Below are positions 7,931 to 15,343 of a stretch of DNA of 34,105 bases, in pieces. A model generated the notes under the pieces. It saw nothing but the letters and a program-made list of their open reading frames with translations, did no database searches and was not told where the DNA came from. The stretch is from Micavibrio_B sp044238965 (GTDB lineage: Bacteria; Pseudomonadota; Alphaproteobacteria; Micavibrionales; Micavibrionaceae). How positions within the stretch are numbered: the stretch's first letter is position 1; the number at the start of each line of letters is the position of its first letter. The DNA is taken from the NCBI GenBank assembly GCA_044238965.1, contig JBIICJ010000009.1:1-34105 (forward strand). The letters are read 5' to 3'. Position numbers and translations under genes: made by a program.

Positions 7931-9304
7931 CTAGCTGGATTTTAAAAATTGTACAAGATCGTCGATGTGACCAATATGGTGTAATGTAAAATCAGGTGAT
8001 GGGGCGGTTAATTTTTTACCTGTACTTTTGGCCATGACCCCTGCGGTAAAACCCAATTTTTGGGCTTCTTTTAACCGTAAATCGGGTTGGGATACGGGGC
8101 GTACCTCGCCAGATAAGCCAATTTCCCCAAAAAATACGATATTTTCGGGTACAGGCACGTTTAATAATGAACTGATGAGCGATGCTGCGACGGCCAAATC
8201 GGCGGCGGGTTCCGTAACTTTTAATCCACCCGCCATATTGAGGTAAATATCGCTTCCCGAAAATGCCAATCCGCCACGTGCTTCTAATACCGCAACTACC
8301 ATGGCAAGGCGATTATTATCCCATCCAACCACGGCGCGGCGTGGCGCACCATACGGGGCGGGGGCGATCAATGCTTGCACCTCCACCAAAATCGGGCGCG
8401 TGCCTTCCAATCCTGCGAACACAGATGACCCTGTCACCGTTCCCGTGCGGTCGGATAAAAATAATGCTGATGGGTTGGTGACTTCACTCAAACCCAATTG
8501 CCCCATTTCAAACACGCCAATTTCATCGGTCGGGCCAAAACGATTTTTGACGGTGCGTAAAATTCTAAATTGATGGCCGCGATCACCTTCGAAATATAAA
8601 ACGGTATCCACCATATGTTCTAAAACGCGCGGGCCTGCGATTTGTCCATCTTTGGTCACATGACCCACCAAAAAGATTGCGATATTTTTTTTCTTGGCGG
8701 TGCGGATTAATTCTTGCGCGGCGGTGCGCACCTGCGTGACGGTACCAGGCGCTGAATCAATTGTGTCTACATACATGGTTTGAATGGAATCAATGATGGC
8801 AATATCGATATCATGCGCATCTAATGTTGATACAATATCGCGCACATTTGTGGCCGCCGCCAATTGCACGGGTGATTTTGATAACCCCAATCTCTCAGCA
8901 CGCAAGCGTACCTGATCAACCGCTTCTTCGCCTGAAATATAAAGGCATTTTAAATTTTTTTGCGCGAGCGCACAGACAATTTGCAGCAATAAAGTTGACT
9001 TCCCAATCCCCGGATCACCGCCTAATAATAACGCGCATCCTGATACTAAACCACCACCGACAACGCGATCAAATTCACTCACGCCTGTAATATGACGCGG
9101 TAATTTTTTTTGTTCAGAAAATTCCAATGATGAAATATCGAGCGAGCGATTTGATTTCTTTGCGCCCAAACCTTTGGGCGGGCCTGCTTCAACAATTTCT
9201 TCTTGAATGGTGTTCCATTCACCGCATGCTTCGCACTTCCCCATCCACCGTGGATGAACTGCGCCGCAAGATTGACAGATAAAAGATGATTTGTTTTTTG
9301 CCAT
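7931..9304 (-). CDS. radA: DNA repair protein RadA (Sms)
   Basis: The 457-residue product has the full RadA layout. The amino-terminal zinc finger has CQSCG then CEACG around residues 10-27. The RecA-like ATPase has Walker A GGDPGIGKST (about 93-102). The RadA-specific KNRFG motif lies near residue 252. A Lon-like carboxyl domain runs to the end (for example GLKVTEPAADLAVAASLISS). RadA is a hexameric branch-migration helicase that aids recombinational repair. The start ATG is supported by the position of the zinc finger, which begins ten residues in as is usual. It lies between the heparinase-like gene (13 nt gap) and cvpA (9 nt gap). Identification is certain. Regulation apart from co-transcription is not visible. 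Confidence 0.97.
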   Translation of the reverse strand: MAKNKSSFICQSCGAVHPRWMGKCEACGEWNTIQEEIVEAGPPKGLGAKKSNRSLDISSLEFSEQKKLPRHITGVSEFDRVVGGGLVSGCALLLGGDPGIGKSTLLLQIVCALAQKNLKCLYISGEEAVDQVRLRAERLGLSKSPVQLAAATNVRDIVSTLDAHDIDIAIIDSIQTMYVDTIDSAPGTVTQVRTAAQELIRTAKKKNIAIFLVGHVTKDGQIAGPRVLEHMVDTVLYFEGDRGHQFRILRTVKNRFGPTDEIGVFEMGQLGLSEVTNPSALFLSDRTGTVTGSSVFAGLEGTRPILVEVQALIAPAPYGAPRRAVVGWDNNRLAMVVAVLEARGGLAFSGSDIYLNMAGGLKVTEPAADLAVAASLISSLLNVPVPENIVFFGEIGLSGEVRPVSQPDLRLKEAQKLGFTAGVMAKSTGKKLTAPSPDFTLHHIGHIDDLVQFLKSS

Positions 9305-9317
9305 GATGCAAATGAGA

Positions 9318-10991
9318 TTACTCTCTTTGCAGGGCCCATTTCAATTGGTGATTTGCCTCAATCATACGTGAGGTCACAACTAATTGCTTGGTTTTGATGG
9401 GTTTGAGACCTGTGCCCATATAAATCGAATTATCCAAGGTTAATGCGCCGCCAACGCTAAAGAATCGGAAACCTAACCCACTGGGCAGGCGAATTAACGC
9501 CTCTTGCCCTTCTTGCACCAATGATACCAAGGCGCGCGGGTGTAAATGAAACCGTAATGTGATATCTAATGCATCTTCGGGGGCGAGATCGCACGATAAT
9601 GTATCTTCACCACGAATATCTAATCCTTGTTCGGATACATACATACGGCGTTTGTGCGTGATACCATGTGATGATTGCCATGCATTGTGCTGCATTTCGA
9701 GTAGGCATGAATCTTTGTCGTCAACACGTTTTACGCGCACAGGATCTTGGCGACGTGCAAATGAACCATTGGGCAAGATATCATGCGCGGGCGCGTGATT
9801 GATGGTTAATGTATTATGCGCTGATGTATGACGCAAAATTTGTTTCCATTCGGTGCTGGTGGGGTGTGATCCACAATTGACGAATACGCGTTCGCGCCCA
9901 TATGATAATTCAAATGCCAATGGCGATGAATGTGATGTGCGATCATGTGGCGGCGTGGGTGATTGGCATGCATCCACCATCATCAAACAACGCCCCATTT
10001 GCACACGTTCATAACCTGTTTCGGGCAATGATTTAATGATGCGATTTGATACGGGAATTTGCGTACAAATAGAATCCAGAACCGATGCATCACCTTCACG
10101 TGATCCGTGAAATAATGGTAATTTTTTATCATGGCCACGAAAAAATTTGAATGCTTGACCTAAACGATCGATCGCATGTTGCATAATTTCAGGCACAGGC
10201 AGTTCCGCTCGGCGCAAGGCACATCGGATATCCAGCATTATTTGCAATGTATCAGCGGTCGCGGTCGGCGCACGTGATACATGCCCGCCATCGCTTAAAA
10301 TTTGTTTTGGAATCTCATTTAAAATCACATTAAATCCGTGCATGACCCATTGTTCACGCCCCGTGAATGATAATCCTGCATAAATTAATCCGCGCGCGGC
10401 GCGCAATAATTCAACGCCATGATTATCATGGGTGAGAGCCCGCGATAAATGACGTGCCTGACGCACCACCATATCAAAATAACGTTGTTGGAATTGGGCG
10501 CCCGCACTCGCGCCAAAAAAATCATATGACGTTAGCCAGAAATATAAACGTTCAGATAAAGTATTTGTATTCCATGTATGTTTGTCAAAACGATCATATT
10601 TCTCCATCCATTGAATGACATGATCGCGTGCAATTTTACGCGCCACATCACCGCCCATGGCTTTTAAATCACGCAAAAATGCAAAACTATGAATGGCATG
10701 GCGCAATGTCGGATGATCGCCATAATCTGTCCATAAATCACATGATACAGGGAATAACGAATCTTCGAATGAAAATTGACCTTTGCACAATTGACGCGCG
10801 GCATTTTCATTCCCCGCCCATGGGTCAATTAATTTGACCGCTAATTGATGGGGGATCTGTTTACTGGATAATGTCCAATCATAAAAGGGTGATTTAACGG
10901 CAGCATCAAGGGCGGAATGTTTTAAATTTTCCAAGAAATTTTTGGAATCGATATTGGTCTGTTGCGTGCGTGATATTGTGTTAACAGCCAT
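9318..10991 (-). CDS. Heparinase II/III family protein
   Basis: The product has 557 residues and no signal peptide, so it is predicted to be cytosolic. The first half is alpha-helical (toroid-like), with features such as PWAGNENAARQLCKGQFSFE, HDNHGVELLRAARGLIYAGL and FHGSREGDASVLDS. The second half is a beta-sandwich domain (residues about 340-550) with FELSYGRERVFVNCGSHPT and the HTSAHNTLTINHA stretch that characterises the Heparinase_II_III family. Family members are often polysaccharide lyases, but the substrate of this alphaproteobacterial branch is unknown to me and acting on heparin is unlikely. Its start overlaps the rpe stop as TAATG, so translation is probably coupled. Linkage with rpe and rsmB is recurrent in alphaproteobacteria, which argues for a conserved cell-envelope or sugar-related role rather than chance. 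Confidence 0.85.
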   Translation of the reverse strand: MAVNTISRTQQTNIDSKNFLENLKHSALDAAVKSPFYDWTLSSKQIPHQLAVKLIDPWAGNENAARQLCKGQFSFEDSLFPVSCDLWTDYGDHPTLRHAIHSFAFLRDLKAMGGDVARKIARDHVIQWMEKYDRFDKHTWNTNTLSERLYFWLTSYDFFGASAGAQFQQRYFDMVVRQARHLSRALTHDNHGVELLRAARGLIYAGLSFTGREQWVMHGFNVILNEIPKQILSDGGHVSRAPTATADTLQIMLDIRCALRRAELPVPEIMQHAIDRLGQAFKFFRGHDKKLPLFHGSREGDASVLDSICTQIPVSNRIIKSLPETGYERVQMGRCLMMVDACQSPTPPHDRTSHSSPLAFELSYGRERVFVNCGSHPTSTEWKQILRHTSAHNTLTINHAPAHDILPNGSFARRQDPVRVKRVDDKDSCLLEMQHNAWQSSHGITHKRRMYVSEQGLDIRGEDTLSCDLAPEDALDITLRFHLHPRALVSLVQEGQEALIRLPSGLGFRFFSVGGALTLDNSIYMGTGLKPIKTKQLVVTSRMIEANHQLKWALQRE

Positions 10992-11668
10992 TATCGCGCG
11001 CTCCTGATCTCTTCAATCGCGGTTTGATAATTGTTAGATGCATGTTTAAATACGGCGGTTCCTGCCACCAACACATTTGCGCCTGCGGCGATCACTTTTG
11101 ATGCCGTATCTTTGGTAATGCCGCCATCAATTTCTAAATCAATATGACGACCACTACGCACCATTTCGGCATCAATCATACGACGCGCCGTTGCAATTTT
11201 ATCAATCAATGGAATAAATGATTGCCCGCCGAACCCAGGGTTTACGGTCATGATCAATACCAAATCAACCAAATCTATTACATGCGCAATTGATTCAATC
11301 GGCGTGGCGGGGTTGACGACAACGCCCGCGCGTTTGCCCAAGGCACGAATGGTTTGCAATGATCGGTGAATATGGGGCCCTGCCTCCACATGCACGGTGA
11401 TAATATCGGCGCCTGCATCGGCAAATTCTTTGAGATATGGATCGGCAGGGGCAATCATTAAATGCACATCCAAAACTTTTTTCGTGGTGGGGCGGATGGC
11501 TTTGACGATCATCGGGCCGATCGTGATATTGGGGACGAAATGCCCATCCATCACATCCACGTGGATATAATCAGTGCCTGCTGCATCGATCGCACGAATT
11601 TCGTCACCCAAACGGCTGAAATCCGCGGATAATATCGATGGAGCGATCAAAATTGGGCGTGATGACAT
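10991..11668 (-). CDS. rpe: Ribulose-phosphate 3-epimerase
   Basis: The 225-residue TIM-barrel enzyme interconverts ribulose 5-phosphate and xylulose 5-phosphate in the pentose phosphate pathway. Family landmarks are all present: IAPSILSADFSRL at the amino end, then HVDVMDGHFVPNITIG with metal-binding His and Asp. DVHLMI carries the second metal His, MTVNPGFGGQSF is the flexible active-site loop, and LEIDGGI carries the second catalytic Asp near residue 180. ANVLVAGTAVF forms part of the phosphate site near the end. Length matches the family. It is the first gene of the six-gene minus-strand operon, feeding pentose phosphate that leads to PRPP, the substrate of PurF five genes later. A promoter should lie in 11669-11800; I see no convincing hexamer pair there on this strand. 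Confidence 0.97.
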   Translation of the reverse strand: MSSRPILIAPSILSADFSRLGDEIRAIDAAGTDYIHVDVMDGHFVPNITIGPMIVKAIRPTTKKVLDVHLMIAPADPYLKEFADAGADIITVHVEAGPHIHRSLQTIRALGKRAGVVVNPATPIESIAHVIDLVDLVLIMTVNPGFGGQSFIPLIDKIATARRMIDAEMVRSGRHIDLEIDGGITKDTASKVIAAGANVLVAGTAVFKHASNNYQTAIEEIRSAR

Positions 11669-11777
11669 AATGGTGGGTATCTTTGTGGGTATTGGGGCGA
11701 ATCAGGTGGGGATAACTCTATATTTATTTATAAATCAAAGCGGTAGGTTTCGTCCAGATAATCTTTCGGAAAAATGT

Positions 11778-11807
11778 TTGACATAATTTATATGAATTTG
11801 TTAGGGT
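11778..11807 (+). promoter_or_regulatory. Predicted promoter of the orphan gene at 11842
   Basis: A perfect -35 hexamer TTGACA (11778-11783) is followed after 18 nt by TAGGGT (11802-11807). TAGGGT keeps the three most conserved -10 positions (T1, A2 and T6). Transcription would begin near 11814, giving a leader of about 28 nt with AAGGG at 11826-11830 ahead of the ATG. The -10 is weak, so an activator may be needed. Confidence 0.4.
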
Positions 11808-11841
11808 ACAAAGGTTTTTGCATTTAAGGGTTTTAAAATTT

Positions 11842-12468
11842 ATGAGTTCAGCTGTTCCATCCTATGTGCGTGAATTTAATGCCGCCAGCATGGCTGACGC
11901 CATTTATATGGCGGATCAGGCATTGCGCGAAGATGGTGTGACGGTGGCGGTGTGGAGAAATTTCTCTGATCAAATTACGCCAGAGTTAAGACGTCACTGG
12001 GTAGATATTATACAACAACATAATTATGAGAACGCTAGAACATCAAGACGTCATTGCGTACATTATTTTGATGACGGAGACTCTGCCGATTTTGAGAAAG
12101 ACTTACCATTTTGTGATCACAGAGCGAAAAGTAATTTTAGAATAAAGGGATTTTTACAAAAATCTTTTTCTCTAGTGAAAATAAATATTCATCAGGATGA
12201 AATGGAAAGTGCGATGTGCAAGGATGATGCATCAAAACCATGCTACGGTAATCCATTTCGTTCTATTTATAATTTAGAAGGTCGTCCAACTCATTTCTAT
12301 GAAAATGAGAAGCAATTAAATCCTTACCCTTTACCCAAAGGAGCCATGGCTTTTGTGAATTATAAAAAGGAAGAAGATGAAGTTTGTAATAAAGCCGCAT
12401 GGCATAGTGGTGTAGATAATGATATTCCACGCGCATTTTTAGTGATTAGTTTGCAATATGTGTGGTGA
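11842..12468 (+). CDS. Orphan protein of unknown function, possibly DUF1826-like
   Basis: The 208-residue soluble protein has no signal peptide or membrane segment. I do not recognise it firmly. The amino part has VTVAVWRNFSDQITPELRRHW. The carboxyl part has IYNLEGRPTHFYE, then LPKGAMAFV, then AWHSG and PRAFLVISLQ. That order of a Gly-turn strand, a lone His-Ser and a final strand resembles a cupin- or DUF1826-type barrel; this is weak pattern resemblance only. Seven cysteines and several His residues might bind metal. The ATG at 11842 is preferred over a TTG at 11818 because of the promoter position and AAGGG. The gene interrupts the minus-strand rpe and rsmB genes from the opposite strand and ends two bases from rsmB. 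From about codon 40 on it uses AGA for arginine, unlike its neighbours, which suggests transfer or a fusion of old and new sequence. Confidence 0.7.
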   Translation: MSSAVPSYVREFNAASMADAIYMADQALREDGVTVAVWRNFSDQITPELRRHWVDIIQQHNYENARTSRRHCVHYFDDGDSADFEKDLPFCDHRAKSNFRIKGFLQKSFSLVKINIHQDEMESAMCKDDASKPCYGNPFRSIYNLEGRPTHFYENEKQLNPYPLPKGAMAFVNYKKEEDEVCNKAAWHSGVDNDIPRAFLVISLQYVW

Positions 12469-12469
12469 T

Positions 12470-13837
12470 TTAAATTTTTTGCAATCGTGCGATAAAGAAT
12501 CCATCCATACCGCCCAACGATCCCAAATGATGCGGGAAGATACGCGCATCGCCGTCGGGTGTGATTGCATCTTTGAGATCGCCAATTTCATGCGCGGCAA
12601 TGGGCGCACGCATCATATCACCACGTGACATGAGCAATCGATCAATTTGATATTCGCCTTCGGTCTTTTGTAACGAACATGTGCAATAAACCATCACGCC
12701 GCCCGATACCAACATGTCGGCGGCATTGTTTAGCAAACGCATTTGCAAATCGGCGAGTGATTGCATGTCTTGGATATTTTTCATCCACGGCACATCGGGG
12801 TTACGGCGAATAGTGCCCGTGGCCGAACATGGCGCATCCAGCAATACATATTTAACCTTATCACGTGGATGCCATACGGCAGCATCGGCGATTTCGGTTT
12901 TGACAAATTCATCTAAATGCAAACGGCGCATATTTTCTTGTAATCGCACAATCCGTTTTGCCGAACGATCAAGCGATACAACATGCGCGCCTAATGATGC
13001 GAGTTGTGCAGTTTTTCCGCCAGGTGCCGCACATAAATCAAGCACAGTTTCGCCCGCAATATTTCCAAGCAAACGCGCAGGCAGAGATGCGGCGGTATCT
13101 TGCACCCACCACATACCATCATGAAACCCTGGTAAATCTTGTACTAATTTTGCATTGGTTAAACGCAAACTGCCTGTTGGTAGGATATGCGCCTCAAGAG
13201 TTTCCGCCCATTGCACGGCGTGATCTTGGCGTTTGATAGTGATGTCCAATGGTGGTTCAATAACATTTGCCATGGCGATATCGAGCGTTGTTTTCAAACC
13301 GTAATCGGTGATCCATTGTTTGAGTAACCATTCAGGTGTGTTAAGGCGTGCGGCATCTTGGCGCGCCATCCATTCACGACCATCGGCGGCAATGCGACGC
13401 AAAATTGCATTCACAAAACCCTTCATACGGCTGTGACCTTCGGTCTCAATTAATTGCACCGATGTGTTGACGGCAGCGTGATCGGGCACATTCATAAACA
13501 TCAATTGCACCGCGCCCAAACGTAACACAGTTTCAAGAATGGGCGGGTTTAATGGTTGATCAGGGCGTGATAAGGCACGTTTGATTAAATCATCAACCTG
13601 ACCCAAGCGGCGAATTAATGTTGTGACCATCATTTTGACAAAGGCGCGATCACGCGGCGGCAATTGCGCGAAATCAACACTGTCATCGAACGCTTGGTCT
13701 AAATTTTGTTTTTTGAGAAAGATCGCTTGGACAAGTTTTAAAGCAACACGCCGTGCCGCGAGCATTTCTGCGGGCGGGGCTTGATCATAAAGGTCGCGCT
13801 GGTCACCTTGTGCGGACGAAAGTTCTGATGCGGTCAT
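12470..13837 (-). CDS. rsmB: 16S rRNA m5C967 methyltransferase RsmB
   Basis: The 455-residue product has an amino-terminal NusB-like RNA-binding domain (about residues 25-165, with LPPRDRAFVKMMVTTLIRR and HAAVNTSVQLIE). A Rossmann methyltransferase domain follows. The SAM-binding motif is LDLCAAPGGKTAQLA. The two RNA m5C cysteines sit in LDAPCSATGTIRRNPDVPW (about residue 330) and CTCSLQKTEGE (about 382, catalytic nucleophile). The fusion of NusB and methyltransferase domains identifies RsmB, which modifies C967 of 16S rRNA in E. coli. It is the third gene of the chorismate mutase–htpX–rsmB run, 61 nt after htpX. In many relatives rsmB continues directly into rpe; here the orphan gene on the other strand separates them. 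Confidence 0.93.
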   Translation of the reverse strand: MTASELSSAQGDQRDLYDQAPPAEMLAARRVALKLVQAIFLKKQNLDQAFDDSVDFAQLPPRDRAFVKMMVTTLIRRLGQVDDLIKRALSRPDQPLNPPILETVLRLGAVQLMFMNVPDHAAVNTSVQLIETEGHSRMKGFVNAILRRIAADGREWMARQDAARLNTPEWLLKQWITDYGLKTTLDIAMANVIEPPLDITIKRQDHAVQWAETLEAHILPTGSLRLTNAKLVQDLPGFHDGMWWVQDTAASLPARLLGNIAGETVLDLCAAPGGKTAQLASLGAHVVSLDRSAKRIVRLQENMRRLHLDEFVKTEIADAAVWHPRDKVKYVLLDAPCSATGTIRRNPDVPWMKNIQDMQSLADLQMRLLNNAADMLVSGGVMVYCTCSLQKTEGEYQIDRLLMSRGDMMRAPIAAHEIGDLKDAITPDGDARIFPHHLGSLGGMDGFFIARLQKI

Positions 13838-13898
13838 ACCGCCATAACTTAACGCATTTTATGATAATCTGTCCAGCCTTAGACGTAAGATAGCGTCA

Positions 13899-14867
13899 TT
13901 ATTTCCAAGGATTGTCATCACCTTTGGGATCACCAAACATATCATGCGGGTTTCCAAACACATCATCTGTGTGTGAGGCACCCATATTTGTCATGGAAGG
14001 GGGAACATGCGCAGCATTGTGCGGTGACGATTCATCCATCGCCAATAATTTTTCAATACGGTCTTCGGTGCGGGGGTGGGTTGAAAATAAACCTGTCATC
14101 CCGCCAAAATGAAGTGGGTTGATGATGAACATATGCGCGCTGGCGGGGTTTTGCTCGGCCTTTGTGTTTGTAATTAATGCGGCATTTCCTGAGATATTAG
14201 CAAGTGCCGCCGCAAGAGCGCGCGGCGCACCCGAAATTTCTGCTCCCACGCGGTCAGCTTCGAATTCACGCGCGCGTGATATCGCCATTTGCACAATCGA
14301 TGCAGCAAGTGGCGCCAGCAACATGATCAGAAGGGATATAAGTGGGTTACGTGCACGGCCTTCGGAATCTGAACCGCTTCCTGCAAACATCAAAAAATTT
14401 CCTAACATGGAGATCGCACCTGCGATGGATGCGGTGAATGTCATGGTCAATGTATCGCGGTTTTTAATATGGGCAAGTTCATGCGCCATCACACCGCGAA
14501 TTTCATCATAAGATAATTTTTGCAATAAACCTGTTGATGCCACAACGGCGGCGTGTTCGGGATTGCGCCCCGTGGCAAATGCATTTGGTTGCGCATTATC
14601 AATGATACATACCTTTGGCATAGGCAAATTGGCACGCACGCATAATTCCGATACCATCTGATATAAATCATGTGTGGCGGGGACTTCGTGCGCATTATAA
14701 TGGCGTAATACGGCCTTATCAGAATTAAAATAACTCCAAAAATTCATGCCGCCTGCGATGATCAATGCGAACATCATGCCATTATATCCGCCAATGGCTG
14801 ACCCCACCCATCCAAATAATGCGGTGATCGCCGCCATTAAAATAAATGTTTTCATTGTACCGTTCAT
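13899..14867 (-). CDS. htpX: Membrane zinc metalloprotease HtpX
   Basis: The 322-residue M48 peptidase has two amino-terminal membrane segments (about residues 5-22 and 25-45) and two more after the active site (about 145-165 and 178-198). The zinc site is HELAH in MAHELAHIKNRD, about residues 128-132. The third ligand is the Glu of FEADRVGAE, about 70 residues later. HtpX degrades damaged membrane proteins together with FtsH. NAQPNAFATGRN is the typical substrate-channel strand. The carboxyl end carries a Gly/Asp/Pro-rich extension of about 40 residues beyond the core. Its start overlaps the chorismate mutase stop by four bases (ATGA), so the two are translationally coupled; a second Met lies at residue 5. 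Confidence 0.94.
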   Translation of the reverse strand: MNGTMKTFILMAAITALFGWVGSAIGGYNGMMFALIIAGGMNFWSYFNSDKAVLRHYNAHEVPATHDLYQMVSELCVRANLPMPKVCIIDNAQPNAFATGRNPEHAAVVASTGLLQKLSYDEIRGVMAHELAHIKNRDTLTMTFTASIAGAISMLGNFLMFAGSGSDSEGRARNPLISLLIMLLAPLAASIVQMAISRAREFEADRVGAEISGAPRALAAALANISGNAALITNTKAEQNPASAHMFIINPLHFGGMTGLFSTHPRTEDRIEKLLAMDESSPHNAAHVPPSMTNMGASHTDDVFGNPHDMFGDPKGDDNPWK

Positions 14868-15187
14868 TTTGTCACCTCTTTATGCTGCGCAAAAAATTGT
14901 TCTTCTTTGTCACATGAAATGGTTACTAATAATGTATAAATCTCACGTACTAAATCAATATCAGGTGAGTGTAAGTGGGCGGCATTTGCGGCGGCATTAT
15001 CAATCACTTCACGCACGCGGTCTTCGAGCACAGCAGGAATATTATGTTCGGCCTTTATGCGCGCCACTTGATCAATCACGGCAAATCGTTTGACCAGCAA
15101 TACCACAATCTCGTGATCAAGCGCATCAATCTGCGCGCGATATGGTTTTAAGATGTTGGCTATATCAGTGGATTTATCTGGGATCAT
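14864..15187 (-). CDS. Chorismate mutase, AroQ class
   Basis: This is a 107-residue, all-helical, single-domain chorismate mutase that converts chorismate to prephenate for Phe and Tyr synthesis. Family landmarks are ILKPYRAQIDALDHEIVVLL in helix 1, VKRFAVIDQVARIKAEHNIP with the catalytic Arg and Lys, and the VLEDRVREVIDNA segment in helix 2. The Arg of helix 1 (in PYRAQID) and the Lys of RIKAEH are the expected chorismate-binding residues. The small size shows a monofunctional enzyme, not fused to prephenate dehydratase. It leads the minus-strand run into htpX and rsmB, an unusual mix of functions. There is no Shine-Dalgarno sequence before the ATG, and a putative -10 element lies only seven bases upstream, so the mRNA may be leaderless. 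Confidence 0.9.
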   Translation of the reverse strand: MIPDKSTDIANILKPYRAQIDALDHEIVVLLVKRFAVIDQVARIKAEHNIPAVLEDRVREVIDNAAANAAHLHSPDIDLVREIYTLLVTISCDKEEQFFAQHKEVTK

Positions 15188-15194
15188 GTGGCGT

Positions 15195-15222
15195 ATTATC
15201 TATAAATTTGGGGGTTTTTCAA
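15195..15222 (-). promoter_or_regulatory. Putative promoter of the chorismate mutase gene, close to a leaderless start
   Basis: On the minus strand, TTGAAA (15217-15222) is followed after 16 nt by GATAAT (15195-15200). The matches are four of six and five of six. Only ACGCCAC separates the -10 from the ATG at 15187, so initiation at the usual distance would fall on or beside the start codon. No ribosome-binding sequence is present, in agreement with a leaderless transcript. Confidence 0.4.
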
Positions 15223-15343
15223 TTATTTAACGGTGAAAATGGCTTTTTCTCTGGCTTTTTTGAGCCAAACCCGATATGAGAGGGGCGCATTTCGCACTTG
15301 CGATGTACAACCACCTTTTTTGAACAGATTTGAAGAGATTTTT

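Noticed and set aside
15233..15343. Amino-terminal extension of typA from a GTG at 15233
   Set aside because: The 37 codons lack family resemblance, whereas the ATG at 15344 starts with the normal family sequence and gives the usual 611 residues.
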